A stretch of 64,000 bases of DNA from Chrysaora quinquecirrha (GCA_014526335.1 JACTAT010000009.1:1307961-1371960), one strand, 5' to 3'. Positions 57,601-63,813 are shown, counted from the stretch's first letter. A program made the numbers and translations. Notes: generated by a model from the letters alone, not told the origin.

Positions 57601-60600
57601 CCCTTTCTTACTAAACCCCGTCCAATACTTTGTAGTGTGAAGAGATAAACTTGTCTGGGTCGACTTAACTTTGCTTTACTTGCCTTTGCTTGTATTCTAA
57701 CTTGGCTTAACTTGACTTTCGTTCATCTTATTCTATTTGCTTGTATTCACTTTATTTTCTTTTCTTTACTTTAATTTTCTTTGCTTTACTCTACTCTACT
57801 TTACTTTTTTTACTTTATTTTACTTTATTTTACTTTACTTTACTTTATTTTGCTTTACTTTACCTTTCTTTTTTTACTCTACTTTGCTTTATCTTACTTT
57901 ACATTTCTTTATCCTGTGGCTTATGTTTGAAGAAATTCGAACATATTGGTGTGGGGATGTAGTGTCATTAACCAACGCTTGAGCAATGGGAAATGTGTAA
58001 CAATGCTTAGCATCCAATTGATTGCATTACTAGTCGTTGTAATATTTCTACTCATTCTATACTTCCTCTTGGTGTTCCCTGTTTGTTACATTTGTATCTT
58101 GCCAGAAACCTCCTTAGCTGTTTAGAGTGCGTTATAATAGCAACAGCATTGAAGGATCCATTCATATAGGAAATAATGATTGCCCATAACAAGCCATACA
58201 GAAACCTCGGTGTCTCTCCTTTTCCACTATGATTAAGAAAAGATCTTATCATTTGCATCACATGATTTGGTACATAACAGACGACGAGTGACGCGAGAAC
58301 AAAGATCATTCCCTTGGAAAATTCTCGTTGAGCGCTTGACTTCTGTTTTGTAATGCTTCGGTTTAAAGTCGAGTCCTGTATACGACGATTGATGGATCTA
58401 TATGCACCCATATAATAGACAAATGTTGTCAATATGGCGATCAAGTACACGCTTGTTAGCACTGGGTGGAATATAAAATAAAACCCAAACAGCGAAGAAA
58501 ACGTTAAAACCATAGTGGATGTTAGACTAAAAGTTATGGCTGCACCGATAGCTGCTTTAGTTCGTCTCTGAGTCATCACATTACTATAGTCGTTTAAGTA
58601 CCTCATGTGAATATAACGATCGATGGCCACACATAAGGTCATCCCAGCTGAAAATGGACCGAAAGAATACAATAAAAACTGTATTATTATCCCTGCAATA
58701 TCTCTGTGTAATTGAAGCTTTATATAGGGCAGTCCTTGTATTGTTAGTTGGAGTATTCCCATGCAGAGATCGGATATGCTTAAACAAGCTACTAACTTGT
58801 ACGAAGGGATTGCTAATTTCTTCAGCTTTTTCAGAGCGTAGATAAGAAAGCCATTCAGTAGTATGTTTGATATTCCGACAACGTTGTTAACTGTTAGAAT
58901 AGTTATAAGTTGAGCAGGAGTCATTTCTACGTATTCGATGAGACATGTCTGCCATCTTGGAGCCATCTCTGTCTTTTAAGCCAAATGTTTGTTGTGAAGT
59001 CGATCTTTTGTTAATGATGGTCTAGAAAAACAAGAGTTTATTATTTTGGATGTTTTTCTACAATCCATTAAGACCGTGTTCTTCTAAACAAATTTTTTTC
59101 GGTAGCTTACATTTTTCGAAATGTGTGTTTTTCTAATCCATTCGTCTGAAAACAGCAGGTTTGGAGCTCTCCAAAACCTTTTGTCATCAGAAGCAGAAGG
59201 CTTCCGAGACTTTCGATAGATTTTCGGTTTGAAGTTAGAAAGAGACCATTTTACAAGTTGCCAGGATACATTCCACGAATGGGTCTAGGGACGAGGCAAA
59301 CAAGAATTTTGGCGCGAAAGTTTTCAGATTTCCAGAATTCATGTTTCTTATTTCTCCAAAATTTTACTTTATATCTACACCGCAAAAATGGAAATTTTGG
59401 GCGCTCTAACAGAGCTTTATGACTGAGTAGCCCATCATGTGTTTGAGAAAATTCTAGGCCGTGTTCTTCTTAACCTCAAAAACCTTCCGCATTTGAAAAC
59501 AGAGCCTTTTTAACACCTAAACCAACGTTGCTGGGCGAGAAATGTTGGCTGGAATGTTGGATGAAATGTTGATCGTTTCAATACTGCAACCAACATCATG
59601 GGACAAGAAATGTTGACTGAAATGTTAGATGAAATGTTGGTCGTTTCAATACTGCAACCAACATCGTGAGACACTTGATGTTACAGACCGTTTTGTTTTT
59701 TACAGGAATCTTTGTCTTGCTGTTGGACCAGGATGTAAGGAGAGCTATTTGTTAATGCTTTGGAAACACGAGTGTGAAAACATCCATGGAAGTTTGTTGT
59801 TTGATAAAGTTGACAAAGATAGATGGATGCAATTGTTTTTTACAACTGCTAGAAAGAGACTCAACAAAAACCAGGTAGGGTCGATTTTGTAATTTCAGCA
59901 TGCAAAATGCAAACTCCTTATTTTCGGTCCGCTTGCGTCTTGGGTGTGTTCATTGAAGAATTTGTCGTACCGGCTAATCGAGATCTCTTTAGATTTGAGT
60001 GAGATCTCGGAAAGTTTTGCTGTAAAAATTAGTATTTAAACATATCCCACGACAAGGAACAGTATAAGGAACTTTCAGCCTCATTTTGTGGAAAAATTAA
60101 GGAACTCCATCCTCAACTCAGACCAAAGGTTCCTTATAAAAAAAAACCTGTAGCAAATGCCTTCACGATACGGCAAAGTTACTATAACACAGAAAAAGCG
60201 AAGGTGCATGAGAGATTTACTGATGACTGAGGACAGATAAAAAAGATAATGCGAACTTTTTATGATTTGCCATCACAGAACATATCGTTTCTTTCTTGGT
60301 TTCGTTAGGTCTTTTATTAAATTTGCTTGCAGTTTAAGAAAGCTATTACGGGTTTGGTAATCACATAGTGAACTTTTCTTTCCTTAAAAACTATTTGCTT
60401 TGACTAAAGAGTTTGTAATGCTTTGAAGTTAATCCTAACTCATACTTCTGATTATCAATGGAATCCGTCAAAAGAATATTTAATTCAAAGATGTTTACTT
60501 CAAATATCTATGTGCGACTCACCTGCGTTATGTTTGCATCTACAGCTAGAAATTAAGTAGCGGTCGTTTTGTTGGAGCTTTTTCCATTCATTCTCCTTAT

Positions 60601-63600
60601 CAAATACCATTAACTCTGATATTTCCTGTTCAAGGCTTTCCACGCCAGTGCTTTTGAGTAACTAACTTTTGAAGATAATAAAGTCTTTTAACTCTCGATT
60701 GACTATTAAGGACAACCAGTAATCCAGTCAGTCACGTGCTTTGCAATGATTGACAGCTGTCATTTTCGATAATATGATTGGTTCTTTAGTTTGTCTTTTG
60801 GTAATGAGAAAGAGTACATCTTATCTATCTTCTCTCCCAAATTTGTTATTCCATCAGAAGAGGTGTCATTATTGTTGACAACAAAGAACATTATTGTAGA
60901 CAACAAAGAACACTTGCAAAGGTTATTCTGTTTCTTAGATGAGACTGATGACTCAATTTTGTTGAGTTAGGAACTGTGAGGAAATTTCCGATGGAATATC
61001 TTCATTCTTTTAATGGTTTAAATATTTTATGCTATTCGAATGATTGCTCTTTAAATAATTCAAGCCGTTTGAACGATTTGCTTTGGTCTTTCAATCCAAG
61101 CGAGTAAGAAATACCTCGATAAATACAGCCCAAAGTGAATCTAGGCCAAGATTTTCTGAGTGATATCATTGAGTTTGTCGAATCCTCTTGGAATTCCAAA
61201 CGTTGAAACTTGAAAATCTTAAAATGTATCAAGGTCCTGAACTTGCCCAAGCCCTCTGTAAAACTGGGTTACATCTAAGGGTTGTTTAGGGGGTTCTAGG
61301 GAGCAAGGGAACGTACAAAACATATCCAGGGAGTAAGGGAACGTACAAAACATATCCAGGGAGCAAGGGAACGTATAAGAAATGTCCAGGGAGCAAGGGA
61401 ACGTACAAAACATATCCAGGGAGCAAGGGAACGTACAAAACATATCCAGGGAGCAAGGGAACGTACAAATCATACCCAGGGAGCAAGGGAACGTACAAAA
61501 CATCCAGGGAGCAAGGGAACGTACAAAACATATCCAGAGAGCAAGGGAACGTGCAAAACATATCCAGGGAGCAAGGAACGTACAAAACATATCCAGGGAG
61601 CAAGGAACGTACAAAACATATCCAGGGAGCAAGGGAACGTACAAAACATATCCAGGGAGCAAGGGAACGTACAAAACATATCCAGGGAGCAAGGAACGTA
61701 CAAAACATATCCAGGGAGCAAGGAACGTACAAAACATATCCAGGGAGCAAGGAACGTACAAAACATATCCAGGGAGCAAGGGAACGTACAAAACATATCC
61801 AGAGAGCAAGGGAACGTACAAAACATATCCAGGGAGCAAGGGAACGTACAAAACATATCCAGGGAGCAAGGGAACGTACAAAACATATCCAGGGAGCAAG
61901 GAACGTACAAAACATATCCAGGGAGCAAGGAACGTACAAAACATATCCAGGGAGAGCAAGGGAACGTACAAAACATATCCAGGGAGCAAGGAACGTAGAA
62001 AACATATCCAGGGGCAAGGGAACGTACAAAACATATTCAGGCAGCAAGGGAAGGTACAAAACATCCAGGGAGCAAGGGAACGTACAAAACATATCCAGGG
62101 AGCAAGGGAACGTACAAAACATATCCAGGGAGCAAGGGAACGTACAAAACATATCCAGGGAGCAAGGGAACGTACAAAACATATCCAGGGAGCAAGGGAA
62201 CGTACAAGACATATCCAGGGGGCAAGGGAACGTACAAAACATATCCAGGGAGCAAGGGAACGTACAAAACATATCCAGGGAGCAAGGGAACGTAGAAAAC
62301 ATATCCAGGGAGCAAGGGAACGTACAAAACATATTCAGGGAGCAAGGGAACGTACAAAACATATCCAGGGAGCAAGGGAACGTACAAAACATATCCAGGG
62401 AGCAAGGGAACGTACAAAACATATCCAGGGAGCAAGGGAACGTACAAAACATCCAGGGAGCAAGGGAACGTAGAAAACATATCCCGGGAGCAAGGGAACG
62501 TACAAAACATATTCAGGGAGCAAGGGAACGTACAAAACGTATCCAGGGAGCAAGGGAACGTACAAAACATATCCAGGGAGCAAGGGAACGTACAAAACAT
62601 ATCCAGAGAGCAAGGGAACGTACAAAACATATCCAGGGAGCAAGGGAACGTACAAAACATATCCAGGGAGCAAGGGAACGTACAAAACGTATCCAGGAAG
62701 CAAGGGAACGTACAAAACATATCCAGGGAGCAAGGGAACGTACAAAACATATCCAGAGAGCAAGGGAACGTACAAAACATATCCAGGGAGCAAGGGAACG
62801 TAGAAAACATATCCAGGGGGCAAGGGAACGTACAAAACATATTCAGGGAGCAAGGGAAGGTACAAAACATCCAGGGAGCAAGGGAATGTACAAAACATAT
62901 CCAGGGAGCAAGGGAACGTACAAAACATATCCAGGGAGCAAGGGAACGTACAAAACATATCCAGGGAGCAAGGGAACGTACAAAACATATCCAGGGAGCA
63001 AGGGAACGTACAAGACATATCCAGGGGGCAAGGGAACGTAGAAAACATATCCAGGGAGCAAGGGAACGTACAAAACATATCCAGGGAGCAAGGGAACGTA
63101 GAAAACATATCCAGGGAGCAAGGGAACGTACAAAACATATTCAGGGAGCAAGGGAACGTACAAAACATCCAGGGAGCAAGGGAACGTAGAAAACATATCC
63201 AGGGAGCAAGGGAACGTACAAAACATATTCAGGGAGCAAGGGAACGTACAAAACATCCAGGGAGCAAGGGAACGTGGCCATGTAAAAGAGAACATGGGAA
63301 CATTGGGAAACAGGGATCAGGTTAAATCCTCCCTATCAATTCACTTGACTGTCAATCTGAAAAATAAACGTATTAAACTCAAGGGAACAGGGGAACATGT
63401 AACCCTCCTAAACGACCCTTATATCTAGGTAGTAGCCAGCGTCTAGCCTCGAACTCTTCTCTTAGTACCTCAGTCTGATTTGCTATGTTCTAGAGAACTA
63501 TAGATTAAGTCTTGGGGTGTCTCGATCCAGTTTATTCCTTTGAATAGCTTCATTTTTGCCTCGACGTTTTTTATCCCCATAGAAATGGTTATTAAACTTC

Positions 63601-63813
63601 CATAATTTGTGTAAAATTTTTCAAGGAATGCAGATGGGTTTAAAGCGATTTTCAATTTAATTTTAGCTGGAAATATTGTCGCAGCCTTCTCTTCTTGTAT
63701 CGAATGCCATGAACATGGAAGATTCAACGAAGAAAGGAACAAAGTCCTCATCAGCATCGTCTGATAGCGAAGACCATGGCCATCTGTATAAGCCAGTTCA
63801 AGACATTTCAAAG
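18090..63813 (+). CDS. Divergent dynein heavy chain (DNHD1-like), 53 exons, 3' end outside window
   Basis: Large microtubule-associated AAA+ protein of the dynein heavy chain family. The 53 resolved exons join in phase except at three places (see the block entries) and give about 3,190 codons. The order is the dynein one: N-terminal tail starting MELDERLHWFGTRV, DHC_N1 tail, linker (DHC_N2), then AAA1, AAA2 and AAA3. AAA4, stalk, AAA5-6 and C-terminus are beyond 64000. AAA1 is degenerate: GPSLVGKKET for GPAGTGKTET, LFQNIDKL for CFDEFNRI, and STVHLN where TMNPGY is expected. AAA2 (GPSGSGKTEC) and AAA3 (GTAGCGKS) P-loops are intact. A true axonemal motor needs AAA1, so a DNHD1-type role (in mammals linked to sperm flagella) is more likely. 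Assignment to DNHD1 itself is inference; a lineage-specific inactive axonemal dynein is the alternative. ATG context GCAATGG. Confidence 0.85.
19860..19935. repeat. ATC microsatellite in dynein intron 4
   Basis: Run of ATC triplets (about 10 perfect, then degenerate) between exons 4 and 5. Confidence 0.85.
21061..21357. mobile_element. TTATAAGGAAC-family MITE, copy 1
   Basis: Begins TTTTTTTATAAGGAACACC and ends AGGTTTCTTCTAAAAAACTT followed by GTATAAG, a decayed inverted repeat. Internal words AAAATTAAGGAACTCC and CAGCCTCATTTTG are shared with the copies at 21508 and 60018. Confidence 0.65.
21508..21839. mobile_element. TTATAAGGAAC-family MITE, copy 2 (best preserved ends)
   Basis: The left end ATACACATTTTTTTTATGAGG and the right end GGTTCCTTATAAAAAGATG followed by TGTAT are imperfect inverted repeats of about 23 bp. 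Confidence 0.72.
23821..24184. repeat. Solo-LTR-like dispersed repeat, copy 1 (dynein intron 7)
   Basis: About 365 bp with high similarity to 42800-43195; shared words include CGCGCAGAGAACACA, CAGACGACATTTGAGAGACG and GTGCAAGAAGACATA. It starts with TG and ends near CCTACTATA. Size and ends suggest a solo LTR; no internal region is present. Confidence 0.6.
24222..24472. mobile_element. CAAACATT foldback MITE, copy 1
   Basis: Family with ends near GGCC..GGCCAAACGATCAAAC, rich in CAAACATT and its complement AATGTTTG in inverted arrangement, with a TGACGTGG/CCACGTCA core. This copy runs from GGCCCTTGCATATGGTC to TTTCAAATGTTTGACAG. Confidence 0.6.
24812..24975. mobile_element. tRNA-derived SINE, copy 1, with 9-bp target duplication
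   Basis: GGTGCTGTGGCGTCGTGGTG with GATTCGAACC-like B box (GGAATCGAACCC) and a long-variable-arm-like GTGTCAGAAGCTTAGTG resemble a class II tRNA head; the tail reads TTAGTTAATGTACTACTGAG then ACTCGCCTTCACC. The element is bounded by TTCAGTACT at 24803-24811 and 24976-24984. Same family as 26068 and 30533. Confidence 0.75.
24989..25256. mobile_element. CAAACATT foldback MITE, copy 2
   Basis: Starts GGCCCAAACTAAATGATCAA and ends GACAAAAAATGTTTGGGCC, inverted ends. Adjacent to the SINE on the left and to another copy (25262-25502) on the right. Confidence 0.65.
25262..25502. mobile_element. CAAACATT foldback MITE, copy 3
   Basis: Same family words (GACAAGCAATGTTTTTG, GACTTGGTCAAACGCTC) and right end TTGATCGTCTTGCCAGGGCC. 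Confidence 0.5.
26014..26295. mobile_element. CAAACATT foldback MITE, copy 4, split by a SINE
   Basis: Left part 26014-26067 (GGTCCTGGCCAACGGATCAA), right part about 26250-26295 (AGCAATGTTTGAACGTTTG). A SINE of the GGTGCTGTGGCGT family sits between them, so the SINE is the younger insertion. Confidence 0.6.
26068..26249. mobile_element. tRNA-derived SINE, copy 2
   Basis: Contains GGTTCGAGCCCCAGCC (B box fit GGTTCGANNCC) and the shared tail TTAGTTAACCTATCACTGAG; ends CCTTCACCTTCACC. Confidence 0.72.
26416..31968 (+). CDS. Dynein exons 9-16: DHC_N1 tail
   Basis: Exons: 26416-26654, 27575-27643, 28240-28359, 28963-29124, 29920-30023, 30210-30288, 30904-31182, 31733-31968. They contain LTWDDSPWPARNSPVFSGLN with FMERCNDVLEL, FELRLPDSIRSL and LKQGLHSFTWKDVES, all placed as in DHC_N1. 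Exon 9 begins with two bases before the first codon and so needs phase 1 from exon 8, which ends in phase 2; a micro-exon or an indel is likely. Exon 15 ends CAG and is followed by a GC donor (GCAAGT at 31183), supported by the fit of MEQ to LLKQGLHSFTW. Exon 12 holds an internal GTAAGT (28981) that is read through. Confidence 0.82.
26945..27410. repeat. 134-bp tandem repeat made of telomere-like TTAGGG words
   Basis: GGTTGAACTTCAGAGTT recurs at 26963, 27098 and 27232, a 134-135 bp period with about 3.3 copies. Each unit is a string of variants of TTTAGGGTTA and TTAAAGTTTAGGG, close to the metazoan telomere word TTAGGG. It lies in dynein intron 9. Confidence 0.82.
27770..27812. repeat. Dispersed repeat GCCTGCGTGCAGAC, copy 1
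   Basis: Shares 43 bp with one mismatch (GCCTGCGTGCAGACTTTACT ... GCGAAGGAGYGCCTATGAGG) with 44264-44306. Confidence 0.6.
30533..30714. mobile_element. tRNA-derived SINE, copy 3
   Basis: GGTGCTGTGGCGTTGGGCC, CAGCTGACTCGTG, GGGCTCGAGCCCCAGC and the common tail ending CCACCTTCACCTTCAG; in dynein intron 14. Confidence 0.75.
31183..31184 (+). other. GC splice donor (intron 15)
   Basis: Exon 15 ends CAG and the intron begins GCAAGT. No GT nearby keeps the frame and the dynein alignment; the downstream acceptor is CTTAG at 31732. Confidence 0.75.
31979..32247. mobile_element. CAAACATT foldback MITE, copy 5
   Basis: From GGCCTTGGTCAAACAATCAA to TTTGATCGTTTGGCAAGG, inverted ends; dynein intron 16. 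Confidence 0.65.
32791..39706 (+). CDS. Dynein exons 17-29: tail to start of linker
   Basis: Exons: 32791-33013, 33570-33731, 34074-34166, 35021-35196, 35443-35605, 35891-36031, 36763-36885, 37524-37651, 37828-37912, 38089-38238, 38699-38760, 38990-39037, 39535-39706. All joins are in phase. Landmarks are LETFDEFLKG-like VRLTFDEFLKG, AGWIKVNMQPIKKTIETYAS (the usual W....PIK...... pattern), SDLGILRNVWETVK and the start of the linker, HRWQKIKPKLLRKLL with WDVTIGITMTIEDMM. The intron after exon 27 has a GC donor (GCAAGT at 38761), confirmed by phase: CCA-AG joins to T-TTA to read PSLRSDLG. Confidence 0.85.
34625..34773. mobile_element. 149-bp foldback element with ACTTATTACACGAGT ends
   Basis: The left end AGACTTATTACACGAGT and the right end ACTCATGTAATAAGTTT are inverted copies. 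The interior carries GCAAACAG and a CTGTTTGC/GTTGTTGTTCTTG tract. A lone end (AAACTTATTACACGAGTCTC) occurs at 35683. Confidence 0.65.
38410..38636. mobile_element. CAAACATT foldback MITE, copy 6
   Basis: From GGGCCCAAGCTAAACGATC to GTGTTTGATCTTTTGGCC with inverted ends; dynein intron 26. Confidence 0.68.
38761..38762 (+). other. GC splice donor (intron 27)
   Basis: Exon 27 ends CCAAG before GCAAGT. Phase 2 joins correctly to exon 28 to read PSLRSDLG, which a later GT would break. Confidence 0.78.
39185..39440. repeat. Dispersed repeat with GAGAAACAGCGGAAA end, copy 1
   Basis: Shares GAGAAACAGCGGAAA, CTCAGAGTATAAAAGTCAGA and CAGATCGAAATGCACCAATC with 41815-42060, and its left part with 49665-49765 and 63870-63940. 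Class unknown. Confidence 0.55.
39707..40538 (+). repeat. Dynein intron 29: degenerate ACT/GCT triplet tract
   Basis: Nearly the whole 830-bp intron is made of ACT, GCT, TCT and ACC triplets with drift, giving long open frames on both strands (Thr/Ser/Ala-rich in one frame, Leu-rich in another). It lacks family resemblance and is read as a decayed trinucleotide array. The GTAAGT donor at 39707 and TTTGCAG acceptor at 40532-40538 are canonical. Confidence 0.6.
40539..45332 (+). CDS. Dynein exons 30-36: linker (DHC_N2)
   Basis: Exons: 40539-40856, 41435-41602, 42253-42318, 43256-43399, 43992-44127, 44473-44616, 45181-45332. The linker is the mechanical lever of dynein. Strong landmarks: MRTRHWKQLV, KTLKTYEEVW, DIVKWQKTLQNLEAVLVLW, DCRVGLPKETNLF and RRKQKFPRLYLVSTEDVL (the KR..FPRF.F.S..DLL motif), then PHLSKIL. 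Exon 31 encodes 56 residues of Ser/Arg-rich, probably disordered sequence that standard dyneins lack at this place. The frame of exon 30 stays open 110 bp upstream of its acceptor, so an alternative longer exon cannot be excluded. Confidence 0.86.
40911..41303. mobile_element. TTATAAGGAAC-family MITE, copy 3
   Basis: The left end AACACGCGTTTTTTTTATAA and right end GTTCTTTATAAAAAGGCGTG then TAT are inverted. The interior is mostly unlike copies 1 and 2. Confidence 0.65.
41815..42060. repeat. Dispersed repeat, copy 2 (partner of 39185-39440)
   Basis: Shares GGAATTTATAGCCAGATGC and GATCGAAATGCACCAATCAG, followed by a similar CAGTGGGAAGACC. Confidence 0.55.
42800..43195. repeat. Solo-LTR-like dispersed repeat, copy 2 (dynein intron 32)
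   Basis: About 396 bp; begins TGTCCCAACAG and ends CCTACTACA (TG...CA with TGT/ACA ends). Very similar to 23821-24184 across its length. Confidence 0.62.
44258..44336. repeat. Small foldback with the GCCTGCGTGCAGAC repeat, copy 2
   Basis: GGTTGGCCTG at the left and TTTAGGCCAACC at the right are inverted; the central AACTTGTAAGTTACAAGTT is itself palindromic. Shares its left 43 bp with 27770-27812. Confidence 0.55.
46046..49937 (+). CDS. Dynein exons 37-41: end of linker and degenerate AAA1
   Basis: Exons: 46046-46996, 47270-47399, 47800-48411, 49128-49459, 49819-49937. FEWRSQIKYYW and YGFEYQGTAPRMITTPETDR give the normal approach to AAA1. Walker A is GPSLVGKKET (split by intron 37), Walker B is WALFQNIDKL, sensor I has lost its Asn and the region expected to carry an arginine finger reads SSLFSLPG. 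AAA1 should therefore not hydrolyse ATP, and nucleotide binding is doubtful. Exon 37 reads in frame only if about one base is missing at 46155-46165 and one extra at 46593-46596; the alternative is two mini-introns (46122-46171, 46525-46591). Exon 40 needs one more base near 49328. An acidic, Ser-rich insert of about 75 residues follows AAA1. Confidence 0.78.
47585..47680 (+). repeat. tRNA-like SINE fragment in dynein intron 38
   Basis: TTTAGCTCAGTGGAAACG (A-box-like) and CAGGTTCGAATCCAATC (perfect B box GGTTCGAATCC) are spaced like a tRNA, but the arms do not pair well. The flank GGAGAGCCTTGG...GTATGACTTGGA is echoed at 55083 (GGGCGAGCCTTTGGCTGTAT), so it is a dispersed repeat rather than a tRNA gene. 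Confidence 0.4.
49665..49765. repeat. Dispersed repeat fragment in dynein intron 40
   Basis: GCGAGAAACAGCGGAAATA, ACACTCCTCAGAGTATAAAC and CAAAAGCAGACAGAAAC match the left half of 39185-39440. Confidence 0.5.
50028..54674 (+). CDS. Dynein exons 42-48: AAA2 module, P-loop intact
   Basis: Exons: 50028-50185, 50528-50651, 51450-51498, 51985-52049, 52698-53015, 53866-54036, 54546-54674. Walker A is VLVVGPSGSGKTEC; then KLFGYTD, LFKDGLLPSVLR and Walker B region RWIHLDGVVDSAQMDLL, followed by LPNSERLHLPTAVRFIWE. These match the AAA2 signature (LFGY, WxDG, W.v.DG..D, NGERI) with Trp replaced by Gln after DSA. In standard dyneins AAA2 binds ATP but does not hydrolyse it. All joins are in phase. Confidence 0.86.
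50333..50357. repeat. TA dinucleotide microsatellite
   Basis: About 10 TA units in dynein intron 42. Confidence 0.8.
50830..50960 (-). mobile_element. tRNA-derived SINE fragment (minus strand)
   Basis: On the minus strand: CTGGTGCACAACAGTAGCGAA, then CATTCGACTCACGGTCAAAA, then GCAGGTTGGAATCTCGTC. The order and spacing resemble A box, anticodon arm and B box of a tRNA head. In dynein intron 43. Confidence 0.45.
52328..52493. mobile_element. CAAACATT foldback MITE, truncated copy 7
   Basis: CGAAGCAATGTTTTTAAAC, GACAAGCAATGATTTTGCC and TTTTTGGCAAGGGCC match the right half of the family. Confidence 0.45.
53051..53230. mobile_element. Mariner/Tigger-type MITE, about 180 bp
   Basis: Begins TACAGTGAAC then CGGACACCTCTATAAAACGG and ends CTGTCCGTTGTAAAATAGAGG then TGTACGTTAAACTGTT, imperfect inverted ends of about 45 bp. 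The CGGACA/CTCTATAAAA pattern is typical of short mariner-derived elements in invertebrates. Dynein intron 46. Confidence 0.65.
55174..59874 (+). CDS. Dynein exons 49-52: AAA3 module, P-loop intact
   Basis: Exons: 55174-55458, 56047-56255, 57267-57533, 59706-59874. Walker A is LLIGTAGCGKSHII and Walker B LICLIDDLN, both complete. GSQSACEMMRQILDH matches the family motif YGTQ.pi.LlRq..d. The sensor-I GGGRN loop is replaced by ATYNPWTTVS. The lid has LPTPDRCHYMFTLNNLNMIF and LLMLWKHECENI. AAA3 is the regulatory ATPase of dynein, so this protein keeps its regulatory site while losing AAA1. The intron between exons 51 and 52 holds an antisense GPCR gene. Confidence 0.86.
55755..55990. repeat. GAT/ATG trinucleotide microsatellite
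   Basis: Degenerate then nearly pure GATGAT triplets in dynein intron 49; open frames in both strands encode poly-Met/Ile/Asp and are not genes. Confidence 0.85.
56742..56777. repeat. ATTC tetranucleotide microsatellite
   Basis: About nine tandem ATTC units in dynein intron 50. Confidence 0.88.
57680..57915. repeat. Pyrimidine-rich CTTTA/TTTAC low-complexity tract
   Basis: Tandem-like ACTTTATTTT words; frames through it are Phe/Leu/Tyr-rich and meaningless. Lies in dynein intron 51, beside the nested GPCR gene. Confidence 0.8.
58052..58966 (-). CDS. Rhodopsin-class (class A) GPCR, intronless, nested in dynein intron 51
   Basis: Seven-transmembrane receptor of 304 residues. TM1 has NILLNGFLIYAL (conserved Asn), TM2 has LSISDLCMG, TM3 ends CVAIDRYIHMRY with a complete DRY (116-118), TM6 has CYVP instead of CWLP, and TM7 has SYMNGSFNAVAI, where NPxxY is reduced to NAVAI. 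The intracellular tail is short and basic. It is a complete gene inside a dynein intron (57534-59705) on the opposite strand and does not overlap any dynein exon. It is not a close copy of the receptor at 12779. The ligand is unknown. Start: ATG at 58966; an in-frame start further upstream was not sought. Confidence 0.88.
   Translation of the reverse strand: MAPRWQTCLIEYVEMTPAQLITILTVNNVVGISNILLNGFLIYALKKLKKLAIPSYKLVACLSISDLCMGILQLTIQGLPYIKLQLHRDIAGIIIQFLLYSFGPFSAGMTLCVAIDRYIHMRYLNDYSNVMTQRRTKAAIGAAITFSLTSTMVLTFSSLFGFYFIFHPVLTSVYLIAILTTFVYYMGAYRSINRRIQDSTLNRSITKQKSSAQREFSKGMIFVLASLVVCYVPNHVMQMIRSFLNHSGKGETPRFLYGLLWAIIISYMNGSFNAVAIITHSKQLRRFLARYKCNKQGTPRGSIE
59539..59680. repeat. 68-bp tandem duplication upstream of dynein exon 52
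   Basis: GAAATGTTGRCTGRAATGTT...CAATACTGCAACCAACATC occurs twice, starting at 59539 and 59607. Confidence 0.8.
60018..60150. mobile_element. TTATAAGGAAC-family MITE, copy 4 (5'-truncated)
   Basis: Matches the right half of copies 1 and 2 (GACAAGGAACAGTATAAGG, CAACTCAGACCAAAGGTTCC) and ends CCTTATAAAAA; the left half is missing. Confidence 0.6.
60151..61296. other. Dynein intron 52, left part, no recognised content
   Basis: AT-rich sequence without a supported gene or repeat. Confidence 0.4.
61297..63275. repeat. 30-bp minisatellite, about 66 units, with 806-bp higher-order period
   Basis: The basic unit is AGGGAGCAAGGGAACGTACA followed by AAACATATCC (30 bp). Variants are 29 bp (one G lost in GGGAACG), and about 26 bp (loss of ATAT). 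Two marker variants recur 806 bp apart: GGAAGGTACA (core at 62051 and 62857) and TACAAGACAT (core at 62204 and 63010), showing a large internal duplication. Because 30 is a multiple of three, long open frames exist on both strands with 10-residue repeats, but these have no start context, no splice fit and break at each 29-bp unit. It lies inside dynein intron 52. Confidence 0.95.
63667..63813 (+). CDS. Dynein exon 53: Ser/Asp-rich segment after AAA3
   Basis: In-phase exon of 49 codons (LEILSQPSLLVSNAMNMEDS then a Ser-rich run, then LYKPVQDISK) between a TTTTAG acceptor and a GTATTC donor. The sequence is probably a disordered insert before AAA4. The gene continues beyond the window. Confidence 0.6.

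Noticed and set aside
57737..57982. Phe/Leu/Tyr-rich open frames resembling membrane proteins
   Set aside because: They come from the CTTTA low-complexity tract.
61286..63168. Several 150-500 codon open frames on both strands
   Set aside because: All are by-products of a 30-bp tandem repeat; no splice fit, no start context, and phase breaks at 29-bp units.
61297..63275. CRISPR-like regular 30-bp repetition
   Set aside because: There are no unique spacers between repeats and the host is eukaryotic; it is a contiguous minisatellite.
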